A DNA stretch of 64,000 bases, taken from the NCBI RefSeq assembly GCF_022834715.1, contig NZ_BQKC01000001.1, positions 1,710,501-1,774,500 on the forward strand. The letters are read 5' to 3'. Position numbers and translations under genes: made by a program. Positions 34,757 through 43,726 of this stretch are shown piece after piece (position 1 is the first letter of the stretch; each line of letters begins with the position of its first letter). The notes beneath the pieces are model-generated. The model saw only the letters and a program-made list of their open reading frames with translations. It made no database searches and had not been told where the DNA came from. This stretch comes from Granulimonas faecalis. Its GTDB lineage: Bacteria; Actinomycetota; Coriobacteriia; Coriobacteriales; Atopobiaceae.

Positions 34757-36166
34757 TCAGACGTCGAGCTGGCCTCGGGCGGAGATCCCCGCAAACCAGT
34801 AGGCGCTCGCCTTCGGGATGCGCTCGCCGGTCTCGAAGTCCACGTAGAACAAACCATAACGCTTATTGTAACCGTTATTCCAGCTGAACATGTCCATGAG
34901 CGACCACACGAAGTAACCGAGCACGTTGGCACCGGCCTCCTGGGCCCGCAGGTTCCAGTCGAGGTGTTCGCGGATGTAATCGATGCGCGGGCCGTCCATG
35001 ACCACGCCGTCCCGCAGCTCGTCCTTGTAACCCATGCCGTTCTCGGTGATGTAGATCGCCTTGTAGTTGGGCCACTGCATGGTGATGCGCATGATGAGGT
35101 CGTACATGCCCTTGGGGTAGATGAGCCAGTCCCAGTCGGTGCGCGGCACATCGTCGGGCTCCACGCGCTCGCCCACACCGGCGAGGCAGAAGCGGGACGT
35201 GCCCTTCTCGCCCGTGCCGTTGAAGTGCAGCACGTCGGGGCCGTCGTAGGCGCGGATCCAGCGGCTCTGGTAGTAGTTCATGCCCAGGTAGTCGTTGCGC
35301 TCGGCAGCGCATGCGAGCTCGTCCATGTCGCCGGGCTCGATGACGAGGGAGCCCCCGCTCACGGCGCAGAGGCGCTCGGCCACAGAGAGGGACTCGGCGG
35401 AGTAGGCACCGTCGAAGGTGGCGTCGAGCAGGAACTGGTTCTGCAGCACGTCCTCGTTCTTCGCCGCCGCGATATCGGCAAAGCTATCGGGGTCGACCGG
35501 GTACTTGTACTCCAGGGAGTGGACGATGCCGATCTTGCCACCGTATCCCATCTCCTTGTAGAGGTTCACGGCGCGGGCGTGGGCCACCATCATGTTGTGC
35601 TCGCATTGGAAGGCGAGGTCGAGACGGGCCTGGTGGCCGCGGGGCCACACGCCCTCGATGTACTGGTTTGTGGCCACGGCCCAGATCTCGTTGAAGGTGA
35701 ACCAGTAGGTGACGTCGTCGGCATACTCGGCGAAGCAGAAGCGGGCGTACTCCACGAACGCATCCACCGTGGCGCGGTTGAGGAAGTCGCCGTCGTCGTA
35801 GAGGGCGGCCGGGGTGTCGAAGTGGTGCAGGGTGACGAAGGGCTCCACGCCGCGACGGCGGCACTCGGCGAAGACGTTGTGGTAGAACTCCACGCCCTCG
35901 GGATTCACGGCCCCGGCACCCTCGGGGAAGATGCGGCTCCAGGCTATGGACACGCGGATGCCGTTGATGCCGAACCGCTCGCAGAGCTCGAGGTCCTCGC
36001 CGTAGCGGTTGTAGAAGTCGCTCGCCGGGTCACCGAGGAAGCGCCCCTTCTCGGCGAGGAAGTCGTCCCAAGCGACCTTCCCCTTGCCATGGGTGAGGGT
36101 CTCGCCCTCGCACTGGTAGGCGGCGGTGGCGCCGCCGTAGATGAAACCTTCGGGGAATCGCTTCAT
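34757..36166 (-). CDS. lacG: 6-phospho-beta-galactosidase (GH1)
   Basis: Splits lactose-6-phosphate into galactose-6-phosphate and glucose. 469 aa, the LacG length. Acid/base Glu160 in FTFNEIW and the nucleophile in YITENGMGYKDE near 374. SWNNGYNKRYGLFYVDFET is the LacG-type phosphate-binding region, rather than the plain 6-phospho-beta-glucosidase form. It directly abuts lacE (one-base overlap of start and stop), and the lacAB genes lie nearby, which supports the lactose assignment. Confidence 0.93.
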   Translation of the reverse strand: MKRFPEGFIYGGATAAYQCEGETLTHGKGKVAWDDFLAEKGRFLGDPASDFYNRYGEDLELCERFGINGIRVSIAWSRIFPEGAGAVNPEGVEFYHNVFAECRRRGVEPFVTLHHFDTPAALYDDGDFLNRATVDAFVEYARFCFAEYADDVTYWFTFNEIWAVATNQYIEGVWPRGHQARLDLAFQCEHNMMVAHARAVNLYKEMGYGGKIGIVHSLEYKYPVDPDSFADIAAAKNEDVLQNQFLLDATFDGAYSAESLSVAERLCAVSGGSLVIEPGDMDELACAAERNDYLGMNYYQSRWIRAYDGPDVLHFNGTGEKGTSRFCLAGVGERVEPDDVPRTDWDWLIYPKGMYDLIMRITMQWPNYKAIYITENGMGYKDELRDGVVMDGPRIDYIREHLDWNLRAQEAGANVLGYFVWSLMDMFSWNNGYNKRYGLFYVDFETGERIPKASAYWFAGISARGQLDV

Positions 36167-37959
36167 TAGTCGCCCTCCTTGGAGAAGAGGATGTCGTAGA
36201 CGAACCGGAGGGACTTCTCGCCGTCCCGCGTGAGGTCGATGTACTGCTTGCCGGCACAGGCGACGCTCTTGATGCCCAGCCGGTCGGTGTCGGCCTTGAG
36301 CTCGGCGGCATTGACGGCCACCTGCGGCGCGAGGACCACGAGGTCGAAGTCCGGCATCATGTCGGTATGGGCGCCATAGGACCCCGCGGCGGTCTCGAGG
36401 TCGATGCCCCGCTCGGTCGCGGCCTTGGCCAAGGCGTTGGCCAAGAGACCGGAGGTGCCTCCACCGGCGCAGAGCACCAGCACCTTCTTGCCGTTGAGGG
36501 CGTCGAACGGGGAGCTGTCGCCTTCGGCGGCGGCCTCAAGGGCGGCCTGGTCCTTCGGGGTCACGGCGGCCTGCGCCACGGAGTCGGCGGACGCCTCGCC
36601 CTGGAAGGCCCTGCCCATGGCGTCGCCCTTGGCGGCGGCGCGCTCCTCGAGCTCCTCGGCCCCGATCTTGGCCTCCTCCTCGCACTTCACCTTGTCGTAC
36701 ATGCGGAAGAAGGGATAGTACACAAAGAAGTCGAGGGCGAGCACAGCCACCATGAAGACGAAGGCCAAGGGGGCGAGACCGCAGCCGAGCACGATGCCCA
36801 GCGGGCCGGGACAGGTCCACGGGAGGGTGTAGAGGAAACCGTTCATGCCGAGCAGGTCGACGAAGATCTTGAGCAGCCACACATTGAGGACCGGGGCGAG
36901 CACGAAGGGCACGAAGAACACGGGGTTGAGCACCATGGGGGCGCCGAAGAGGAAGGGCTCGTTGACGTTGAAGAGCACGGGGATGGAGCTGGCGCGGCCC
37001 ACGGCCTGAAGCTCCTTGGACTTTGCGAGGAAGGCGAACATGAGACAGACCACGAGGGTGGCGCCCGTGCCGCCGAGGCAGACGACGAAGTACTGGGCGC
37101 CCAGGGTCAGGACGCTGGCGGCGTGCTCACCGGCCTGATAGGCGGCGAGGTTGGAGCTCATGCCGGCGAGGAGGGCGGCGGAGATGGCCGGCTCGACGAT
37201 GGAGGGGCCATGGACGCCCACGAACCAGAAGAGCGACATGGCGCCGTAGATGAGGGCAAGGCCCAGGTAGCCGTCGGCGGCGGTGAAGACGGGCTGGAAG
37301 ACCTCGATGACGGCACCGGCGAAGTTCACGCCGAAAGCGGCGCGGAAGGCCATGTCGAAGACCCAGAAGAACACGACGGCAGCGCTAAAAGGAATGATGT
37401 CCTTGAAGGTCTGGGAGATGTTCGGGGGAACCTGCTCGGGCATCTTGATGGTGATGTTGCGACCCACGCAGAACTTGTAGATGCCGCCGACCACGAAGGC
37501 GGAGACGAAGGCCGTGAGCAGGCCCTTGGCTGCGAGAAAGGCCCCGTTGAAACCAGCGACCGCCATGCCGTCCTCGAGGACGATGGAGATGCTGTCGGAG
37601 GCAAGCAGCAGGAAGCCGACGATGGAGGCGATCATGGTGCTCACGAAGTTGATCTGGTTGTTCTTGGGCAGCGAGCGGTTCTGCGCCTCGGTGAAGGATT
37701 TGGCCGTCGTCGCCGCCACGACCAGGGCGAAGATGCCCATGGAATACGTGTACGGCTTCATGATGGCCGCGTAGATCTCCTCCGGCCAATGGAAGCCCCA
37801 GATGGCGGGCACGTCGGCAACGAGCAGGAAGATGGACGAGAAGATGATGATCGGCATGGCCGAGATGAAGCCGTCACGGATAGACTTCAGGTACTTGTTG
37901 CGGGCGAGGGCGCTGAAGAAGGGCGTGCCTTTCTCGACCAGCGCGATGATCTTTTCCAT
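36166..37959 (-). CDS. lacE: PTS lactose-specific IICB component
   Basis: Lactose permease and phosphotransferase, 597 aa. The N-terminal IIC domain (about 1-430; multiple spans, GVHGPSIVEPAI, FNVNEPFLFGAPMVLNP) is joined through a charged Ala-rich linker to a IIB domain with phospho-Cys497 in KKVLVLCAGGGTSG. ATG at 37959 (MEKIIALVEKG). It is followed without a gap by lacG and preceded by lacF 35 bp upstream. Confidence 0.95.
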   Translation of the reverse strand: MEKIIALVEKGTPFFSALARNKYLKSIRDGFISAMPIIIFSSIFLLVADVPAIWGFHWPEEIYAAIMKPYTYSMGIFALVVAATTAKSFTEAQNRSLPKNNQINFVSTMIASIVGFLLLASDSISIVLEDGMAVAGFNGAFLAAKGLLTAFVSAFVVGGIYKFCVGRNITIKMPEQVPPNISQTFKDIIPFSAAVVFFWVFDMAFRAAFGVNFAGAVIEVFQPVFTAADGYLGLALIYGAMSLFWFVGVHGPSIVEPAISAALLAGMSSNLAAYQAGEHAASVLTLGAQYFVVCLGGTGATLVVCLMFAFLAKSKELQAVGRASSIPVLFNVNEPFLFGAPMVLNPVFFVPFVLAPVLNVWLLKIFVDLLGMNGFLYTLPWTCPGPLGIVLGCGLAPLAFVFMVAVLALDFFVYYPFFRMYDKVKCEEEAKIGAEELEERAAAKGDAMGRAFQGEASADSVAQAAVTPKDQAALEAAAEGDSSPFDALNGKKVLVLCAGGGTSGLLANALAKAATERGIDLETAAGSYGAHTDMMPDFDLVVLAPQVAVNAAELKADTDRLGIKSVACAGKQYIDLTRDGEKSLRFVYDILFSKEGD

Positions 37960-37994
37960 GGGTCCCCCTCTGGACGGATGTCCTTTGACGGGCT

Positions 37995-38300
37995 TTAGCG
38001 GTAGATGTCGACGAGACTTTCCACGATGTCGCGGAGCAGCATGGTGGTCATGAGGTGGTCCTGCGCATGGACCATGATGAGACCGAGGTCGGCATGGTCG
38101 CCTGCGGCCTCGGCCGAGAGCATCGCCGTCTGGGCGTTGTGGGCGTCGTTGAGGCACTCCTGGGCCTCGACGACGAGGGCGCGGCTGCCCTCGAAATCCC
38201 CGGCCTTGGCGCACTTGACGGCCTCGAGCAGCTTGGTGCGGGCGTCACCGGAGTAGGCGACGATCTCGAACCCGATGGCGGTGACCTCTTCACGGTTCAT
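37995..38300 (-). CDS. lacF: PTS lactose-specific IIA component
   Basis: 101 aa helical phosphotransfer protein. The phospho-acceptor is His78 in IMVHAQDHLMT, the same position as in Lactococcus LacF, with the acidic Asp81 nearby. First gene of the lacF-lacE-lacG(-galM-galK-galT) transcript, directly behind two LacI-type operators. Confidence 0.95.
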   Translation of the reverse strand: MNREEVTAIGFEIVAYSGDARTKLLEAVKCAKAGDFEGSRALVVEAQECLNDAHNAQTAMLSAEAAGDHADLGLIMVHAQDHLMTTMLLRDIVESLVDIYR

Positions 38301-38348
38301 GGTTGCTCCCCTTTCCCGAAGGCCCGCAGGCCTCGGCTCTCAACAGAC

Positions 38349-38366
38349 AATGTTATCGCTAACATT
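38349..38366. promoter_or_regulatory. LacI-family operator O1 of the lac operon
   Basis: Perfect inverted repeat AATGTTA-TCGC-TAACATT, 48 bp upstream of lacF. It has the centre-CG palindrome form bound by LacI-family proteins. The likely ligand-responsive repressor is the divergent gene at 38563. Confidence 0.85.
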
Positions 38367-38426
38367 TTTGCGACCAACCCAACCTAGCAGGCATCGCCAC
38401 GACCTCTCGGGGCGGTCTACCCTGGC

Positions 38427-38444
38427 AATGTGAGCGTTAACATT
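38427..38444. promoter_or_regulatory. LacI-family operator O2
   Basis: AATGTGAGCGTTAACATT, the same palindrome with one mismatch in the left arm. It lies 78 bp centre-to-centre from O1, so paired binding or looping over the divergent promoters is possible. Confidence 0.8.
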
Positions 38445-38562
38445 TCGTCGGTAAACGGTAGCTGAAGGGAATGTCCCGCATGGTGACCCACGGCTGCTAC
38501 ACTTGCCGTTGCGTCGTCAGTCCCCTGCCGGCACCCGTCCCCACATGCGCTTGGAGGTTCCC

Positions 38563-39576
38563 ATGGCACGGCCCCGCCCCGCGAGCCTCGCCGACATCGC
38601 CCGGGCGGCAGGCGTCTCCGCCCAGACCGTCTCCCGCGTGGCAAACGGGTCGGACTCCGTGCGGCCCGAGACGGCCGCAAAGGTGCGTGAGGCCATGAGG
38701 ACCCTCGGGTACCGTCCGAGCTTCGCGGGCCGGTCCTTGAAGCAGGGGCGCTACCGTACGGTCGGCCTGGCCATGTTCAACAACATCACCGCCACAGGCA
38801 ACATATTCCGCCTCGACGGCATCACGCGGGCCGCCACCGAGGCGGGCTGCGCCCTCACCCTTATCGAGATGGACTGCACTGACCACGCCACGCTCACCTC
38901 TGCGGCGGAGCGCCTCTCCGCGCTCCCGGTGGACGGCATGATCTTCAACCTCACGCGGCCGGCGGAGAACTTCCTGGACTTCAAGCCCCTCGCGGGCCTT
39001 CCCATGGTCATCATCACCAACCTCGAGCACCCCCTCTGCCCCACCGTGGACAACGACCAGCTCGGGTGCTCCCACACCATCGTGGACCACCTCCTCGACC
39101 TCGGGCACCGCACGGTCTTCCATGTGGCCGGCAAGGAGGAGTCGATCGCGTCGCGCCTTCGCGAGCAGGGGTGGCGCGAGGCCCTCGTCGCCCGGGGCGT
39201 CGAGCCGCCTCCCCTGCTCCGGGGTGACTGGAGCGGCATGAGCGGCTACGAGGCGGGGGCTCACCTCGCGGCGATCCCCGAGTGCACGGCCATCTACGCC
39301 TCCAACGACGCCATGGCCCTGGGCGTCGTGGATGCTCTCAACGACGCTGGGAGGCGCGTGCCCGAAGACGTCTCGGTGGTGGGGGTCGACGACTCCCTGG
39401 CGACGGTCCTGCCCCACGACCGCATCACGTCGCTGCGCTTCGACAACCGCGCCGTGGGCCGCTGGGCCTTCGAGCACGCCATGGCCGAGGCGGCACCGCA
39501 GGGCGACACGCCGGCCCACTGCCTCATGCCGGGCACCCTCATCCAGAGGGAGAGCGTCGCGCCGCCGGCGCGCTAA
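38563..39576 (+). CDS. LacI-family transcriptional regulator of the lac operon
   Basis: 337 aa from the ATG at 38563 (MARPRPASLADIARAAGVSA), with GGAGG five bases upstream. LacI helix-turn-helix at 8-30, hinge helix (YRPSFAGRSLKQGRY) and periplasmic-binding-protein-like sensor domain ending VSVVGVDDS and LPHDRITSLRFDN. It is divergent from lacF across two palindromic operators, which makes it the probable repressor. Lactose operons in Firmicutes more often use the DeoR-type LacR; here both types are present nearby. Confidence 0.93.
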   Translation: MARPRPASLADIARAAGVSAQTVSRVANGSDSVRPETAAKVREAMRTLGYRPSFAGRSLKQGRYRTVGLAMFNNITATGNIFRLDGITRAATEAGCALTLIEMDCTDHATLTSAAERLSALPVDGMIFNLTRPAENFLDFKPLAGLPMVIITNLEHPLCPTVDNDQLGCSHTIVDHLLDLGHRTVFHVAGKEESIASRLREQGWREALVARGVEPPPLLRGDWSGMSGYEAGAHLAAIPECTAIYASNDAMALGVVDALNDAGRRVPEDVSVVGVDDSLATVLPHDRITSLRFDNRAVGRWAFEHAMAEAAPQGDTPAHCLMPGTLIQRESVAPPAR

Positions 39577-39622
39577 GGTCCGGGCCGTCCCGCCACCCGG
39601 ACACATCCGTCCCACGCATGGC

Positions 39623-39657
39623 AGCGGCTGCCGGGAGTCCCCCTCCCGACAGCCGCT
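39623..39657 (+). terminator. Intrinsic terminator of the LacI-type gene
   Basis: A long stem pairs AGCGGCTG and CGGGAG with CTCCCG and CAGCCGCT, followed by TTTCTTC, 47 bp after the stop codon. Confidence 0.75.
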
Positions 39658-39684
39658 TTCTTCAATCATAAAATTGGAGAAGTG

Positions 39685-39716
39685 ACAGATGGGCCAGGCA
39701 CCGGTGTCACGCGACG
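39685..39716 (-). repeat. Dispersed GTGACACCGG element, copy 2
   Basis: Immediately 3' of lacB on the minus strand: GTGACACCGGTGCC then GGCCCATCTGTCAC, whose ends can pair (GTGACA/TGTCAC). It matches copy 1 near 30820 at most positions. Confidence 0.55.
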
Positions 39717-40235
39717 TCAGTCGTGGTAGTGGCCCTCGTCCCACTTGACGATGAACTCGTCGAAGAAGTCGGGGGCCGCCTGGGCCTCGGCGTCGCCCTG
39801 CCAGACGCCGTCGATCTTGGCCACGAGGGCGTCGTTCTCGGGGGTGGCGTGGTACTCGGCGCCGAGGAACGCGTCCACGATGTCGGCGATGAGGAACTCG
39901 CCGCAGATCTTGCCGCCAAAACCCACCACGTTGGCGGCGAGGTTCTCGCGGGCGTAGACGGCCGGGGCCATGTCGCGCACCAGGCAGCAGCGGGCGCCGG
40001 GCACCTTGTTCACGGCGTTGGTGATGCCCACGCCGGTGCCGCACATGACGACCCCGGCATCGGCCTCGCCGGAGGCCACGAGCTCGCCCACCCTCTTGCC
40101 GTAGATGGGGTAATGGGTGCGAGAGTGGTCGTAGGTGCCGCAGTCGACGACGGTGTGGCCCGCGGCCTTGAGGTGGTCGGCGATGGCCATCTTCTCGTCG
40201 GTGACGATGTGGTCGCATCCGATGGCGATGATCAT
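39717..40235 (-). CDS. lacB: Galactose-6-phosphate isomerase subunit B
   Basis: With LacA converts galactose-6-phosphate to tagatose-6-phosphate. 172 aa (LacB is normally 171) of the RpiB/LacAB fold. [26 protein letters not shown] and [17 protein letters not shown] with the active-site Cys of the large subunit are typical. It lies 27 bp downstream of lacA. The longer C-terminal tail distinguishes it from RpiB. Confidence 0.95.
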   Translation of the reverse strand: MIIAIGCDHIVTDEKMAIADHLKAAGHTVVDCGTYDHSRTHYPIYGKRVGELVASGEADAGVVMCGTGVGITNAVNKVPGARCCLVRDMAPAVYARENLAANVVGFGGKICGEFLIADIVDAFLGAEYHATPENDALVAKIDGVWQGDAEAQAAPDFFDEFIVKWDEGHYHD

Positions 40236-40262
40236 GGGTGTCTCCTTAAGGGTCGGGGTGGC

Positions 40263-40691
40263 CTAGGCCATCTTGTCGAGCATGTCCACGCGGATCTGGT
40301 GGCGGCCGCCGGCGTAGGGCTCGCTCAGGAACTCGTCGACGATGCCGCGGGCCACGTCGGGGCCGGTGATGCCGGCGCCCATGCAGATGAGGCGGGCGTT
40401 GTTGTGCTGACGGGTCATGAAGGCGCTGCGCTCGTCGGAGCACTCGCAGGCCACGAGGCCCTTCATGTTGCAGGCGGCCATGTAGCTGCCGGCGCCGTAG
40501 CGGTCGAAGGCAAAGCCCAGGCTCTCGGGGTGCTCGAGGAGGTCGCGGCCCACGGCCACCGTGGAGTCCACCAGGTCGGCCGAGGGCTCCTCGGAGTGGT
40601 CCACCACCTCGTGGCCCGACTCCAGGAGGTGGGCCTTGACGATCTCCTTGAGGGCCATGCCCTCGGCGTCCGAACCGATGACGATACGCAT
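40263..40691 (-). CDS. lacA: Galactose-6-phosphate isomerase subunit A
   Basis: 142 aa RpiB-fold subunit (LacA is normally 141-142). IVIGSDAEGMALKEIVKAHL and FDRYGAGSYMAACNMKGLVA are LacA-specific landmarks; ARLICMGAGITGPDVA replaces the catalytic Cys loop of LacB. Second gene of lacR-lacA-lacB, 40 bp after the regulator stop. Confidence 0.95.
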   Translation of the reverse strand: MRIVIGSDAEGMALKEIVKAHLLESGHEVVDHSEEPSADLVDSTVAVGRDLLEHPESLGFAFDRYGAGSYMAACNMKGLVACECSDERSAFMTRQHNNARLICMGAGITGPDVARGIVDEFLSEPYAGGRHQIRVDMLDKMA

Positions 40692-40731
40692 TGGTGCATC
40701 CTTTCTCTGAGGGGACCGGCCCCTGGAACGA

Positions 40732-41496
40732 CTAGTTGAGAACCTCCGTGTACGCGGAGAGGTCCTCGACCTCCCCGGCGGCGAGGAGGCGGTCGGTCAC
40801 GAGGGCGTCCACGTCGGCGAGGGAGTAGAAGGCGTAGAAGTCACGGCGCCCCACCTTGGAGGAGTCGCAGACCACGTAGCGGCGGTCCGAGCGCTCGAGC
40901 ACCTCGTTCTGGAAGCGCCCCTCCTCCATGTTGGAGGTGGACACGGCGCCGTCCACGACGCCGTTGCAGCCGATGAACGCGGCATCGATGCCCAGGGGCT
41001 CCAGGGACTTCTCGGCCATGGGACCCACGAAGGCGTCGGTGGCCGTGCGGTAGATGCCGCCCACGAGGCAGAGCTCGGTGTCCGGGCGGTCGCGGAGCAG
41101 GTCGAAGACCGAGAGGCTGTTGGTGACCACCCGGAGGCGACCCGCCGGCAGGACCTGGGCGAGCCGCTCCATGGTGGTGCCGGCGCCGAGGAAGACCGTC
41201 TCGCCTGGCTCCACGAGCACGGCGGCGCGGGCGGCCACGGCGCGCTTCTCCTCCACGTGCAGGGCGCGCTTCTCCCGGTGGGTGTACTCCCGCGGGACGG
41301 CGGCACCCCGCTCCCCGGTGACGCGGCGGGCCCCCCCGTGGACGCGCACCACGCGGTCCTGGCCGGACATCTCCTCGAGGTCGCGGCGGACGGTCATGTC
41401 GGAGACCTGGAGCTCCTCCGCTATCTGGCGCACGGTGACCGTTCCCAGGGCCTCGCACAGGCGCTGGATGGCATCCTGGCGCTCGGACTTGAGCAT
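40732..41496 (-). CDS. lacR: DeoR-family repressor, LacR-like
   Basis: 254 aa from the ATG at 41496 (MLKSERQDAIQRL), with GGAGGAGG upstream. DeoR winged helix (VSDMTVRRDLEEM) and sensor domain (VFLGAGTTMERLA, VVTNSLSVFDL, CDSSKVGRRDFYAFY). It leads lacA-lacB, as LacR does in streptococcal lactose operons where tagatose-6-phosphate is the inducer. Three TGTTC boxes at 10-bp spacing lie upstream (41518-41542). Assignment as lacR is by context and similarity. Confidence 0.88.
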   Translation of the reverse strand: MLKSERQDAIQRLCEALGTVTVRQIAEELQVSDMTVRRDLEEMSGQDRVVRVHGGARRVTGERGAAVPREYTHREKRALHVEEKRAVAARAAVLVEPGETVFLGAGTTMERLAQVLPAGRLRVVTNSLSVFDLLRDRPDTELCLVGGIYRTATDAFVGPMAEKSLEPLGIDAAFIGCNGVVDGAVSTSNMEEGRFQNEVLERSDRRYVVCDSSKVGRRDFYAFYSLADVDALVTDRLLAAGEVEDLSAYTEVLN

Positions 41497-41517
41497 GGGG
41501 GACCTCCTCCCGTCGAA

Positions 41518-41542
41518 TGTTCGCATCTGTTCTGCTCTGTTC
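41518..41542. promoter_or_regulatory. Three helically phased TGTTC boxes upstream of lacR
   Basis: TGTTC at 41518-41522, 41528-41532 and 41538-41542, exactly one per 10 bp and so on one face of the helix. Just beyond lies CAAAATCAAACA, which resembles the TGTTTGATTTTG site known for LacR. Candidate operator for lacR-lacA-lacB. Confidence 0.6.
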
Positions 41543-41663
41543 GGTCAACCACTATCGCACAAAATCAAACACATGCATGGGACGTCGCCCACCTATGGCG
41601 AAGCCGTGGAGGGCGGTGACAGGAACACCCGGCCACCTGTCTCCCCGCCCATTCGACCGGCGG

Positions 41664-41693
41664 TGGGACAAAAGTGTCCGGGTGATGGGACAG
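41664..41693 (-). repeat. Dispersed GGACACTTTTGTCC 3' element, copy 1
   Basis: On the plus strand it reads GTGGGACAAAAGTGTCC, then GGGTGATGGGACA. It lies 39 bp past the stop of the galactitol-type IIC gene and is transcribed with it. The GGACA/TGTCC arms can form two alternative hairpins. Same element at 44831 and 51759. Confidence 0.7.
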
Positions 41694-41731
41694 CCGAGGG
41701 GAACGGGAAGGGCACGCGGGCCGATCGCGAA

Positions 41732-43252
41732 TCACGCGTCGGCGTCGCCTTGGCCCTCGGCGGCCTTCTCGGCGGCCGCCTTGAGCCCCTCGGTGTACTT
41801 GCCGGTGAGCAGCGTCTCGGGCTGGCACTTCCCCTGCTTGGCGTACTCGTAGTTACGCTTGATCATCTCGTGGCGGTACCAGATGAAAAGCAGCGTGTAG
41901 GCGACCAGGCCCACCACGGATCCCAGGACGAACGTGATGTCGCCGGACGTGGCGTTGCCGATGAGGTAGGCGAGGAACTTCTCAACAGGCCCCTCCATGG
42001 TGGTCTGGCTGATCATGCCCGTCACGCCGTCGGGGAAGGCCCCGACCTGTTGGGCGATCTGGGTCACGAAGGGGGCCACCAGGGTCCCAGCCCAGAGGAA
42101 GAGCGGCATGACGAGGGCGCCGATGATGACCATGCGCAGCATCTTGCCGCGGGTCACCACCAGCAGGGACGGCGTGATGCCCATGGCGATGATGCCTCCC
42201 AGGGGCAGCAGCCCGTTGCCGGGAAGAACGAGCGACTCGAGGAGCATGATCGGGGCGAGCACGTTAGCGGCCGCCCAGATCTCGGCGCGACCGGCGATGA
42301 AGGGCCAGTCGAGGCCGACGTTGAGGGTGCGTCCCTGGAGGTGCTTGTTGTTGGTGGCGAAGTTGGCGATGCCCTGGGAGAGGGGCTCGATGGCCTCGAT
42401 GAACCAGGCGCCCACCATGGAGAAGAGCTCGAGGCACACGCCGCCCGTGAAGGCGAGGGTGCATATCTGCTTAGCGTCCTGATGCCCCAGCAGACCCACG
42501 AACACGCCGAGGTAGATGCCGATGGCGAACTTGGAACCCCAGAAGCCAATCTTGGAGTTGAGCTTGGCGGCGTCGAAGTCGTACTTGTCGAGCCACGGCA
42601 GGAAGCGGTCGAAGAACTTGTCGAACACCATGTTCACCGGGTTCATCATGTAGTTCATGTGCGTGGTGGTCATGGGGTTGGTGTCGGGCACGTCGAGCAA
42701 GTCGTTGAAGGTGGGCTTCATGAGGTCGGAGTTGACGATCTTGAGGGCGCCGATGAAAAGCACGAGGACCGTGGAGACCACGAGCATGAGGGGCCCGGAG
42801 ACACCGGCCGCCTGCCCGAAGAACATGCAGGCGAGGCCCACAAAGGCCAGGTGCCAGATGTCGAAAACGTCCACGTCGATGGTGTTGGTCCGGTTGAACA
42901 CGATCATCACCACATCGAGCAGGACCACGACGAGCAGGTAATAGAGCGTGTAAGGGCTCGCCCATGTGATCGTGGCGAGCGGGGCCCAGCCCACATCGGT
43001 GATGGTGAGCTGCAGACCCGTGGACTGCACGAAGGCGTTCATCGGCCCGGCGAACGATGTGGTGAGAATATTGATAATTGCACCGATACCGGTGATGGCG
43101 ACACCCAACTTGATTCCGCCCATGAGGGCGTCGGCGAACCTCACCTTGAAGCAGAGGGCGATGATGGTGAGGACGATGGTCATGACCGGGGCGGCACCCA
43201 GGTCGATGACGGGCGTGAAGACGGCGTTGGCGAAACCGATGATGGCATCCAC
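41732..43252 (-). CDS. PTS galactitol-family IIC component
   Basis: 506 aa polytopic membrane protein of the GatC/SgcC family, somewhat long because of its charged C-terminal tail (QPETLLTGKYTEGLKAAAEKA). VRFADALMGGIKLGVAITG is the typical N-terminal segment, and LGLDWP-like NVGLDWPFIAGRAEIW lies in the second half. It is last of the IIA-IIB-IIC genes. The substrate could be galactitol or a related galacto-sugar feeding the tagatose-6-phosphate pathway; the sequence alone does not say which. Confidence 0.9.
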   Translation of the reverse strand: MDAIIGFANAVFTPVIDLGAAPVMTIVLTIIALCFKVRFADALMGGIKLGVAITGIGAIINILTTSFAGPMNAFVQSTGLQLTITDVGWAPLATITWASPYTLYYLLVVVLLDVVMIVFNRTNTIDVDVFDIWHLAFVGLACMFFGQAAGVSGPLMLVVSTVLVLFIGALKIVNSDLMKPTFNDLLDVPDTNPMTTTHMNYMMNPVNMVFDKFFDRFLPWLDKYDFDAAKLNSKIGFWGSKFAIGIYLGVFVGLLGHQDAKQICTLAFTGGVCLELFSMVGAWFIEAIEPLSQGIANFATNNKHLQGRTLNVGLDWPFIAGRAEIWAAANVLAPIMLLESLVLPGNGLLPLGGIIAMGITPSLLVVTRGKMLRMVIIGALVMPLFLWAGTLVAPFVTQIAQQVGAFPDGVTGMISQTTMEGPVEKFLAYLIGNATSGDITFVLGSVVGLVAYTLLFIWYRHEMIKRNYEYAKQGKCQPETLLTGKYTEGLKAAAEKAAEGQGDADA

Positions 43253-43292
43253 GGGCCGAACTCCTCTCTTCCGAGCTGGCGGGCGTCCTTAC

Positions 43293-43604
43293 CTACTTGA
43301 GGCCCTTCTCCTTGATGACGGCCTCGATGGAGGCGTAGACGGGCGCCGCCATGGCCGGCATGCGGTAGAGGACGGGGCCGGCGTCGACGACAGGGATGGT
43401 CACGGGGAAGCCGAAGTCCGTCTTGGCGATCTGGGCGAAGATGTCGTAGTTATCGAGCATGGACGCCGTGATGTCCTTGATCATCACGGCGTCGCAGGAG
43501 ACGTCGTAGCCACGCTTCCCGAGCTCGGACTCAAGGGCGCCCTTGATCTGGTGGCTGGAGTTCACCCCGGCGCCGCAGGCGGCAAGAATCTTGATCATGG
43601 TCAT
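43293..43604 (-). CDS. PTS galactitol-family IIB component
   Basis: 103 aa. The phospho-Cys is Cys10 in KILAACGAGVNSSHQIKGAL, the GatB P-loop. GGAAAT precedes the ATG at 43604; an internal ATG two codons later is possible. It lies 40 bp upstream of IIC and 122 bp downstream of IIA. Confidence 0.92.
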   Translation of the reverse strand: MTMIKILAACGAGVNSSHQIKGALESELGKRGYDVSCDAVMIKDITASMLDNYDIFAQIAKTDFGFPVTIPVVDAGPVLYRMPAMAAPVYASIEAVIKEKGLK

Positions 43605-43726
43605 ATTTCCTTTCTTCGGGGCCGCATGCTGCGGCCCGTTTTGCTGGCAAACGAGGAGACCGCCGAACAGGAATCCGTCACCGCAGGTGGTGCGGCTTGC
43701 GGGTGGTGCGGCGATGCAGCAGGGGA

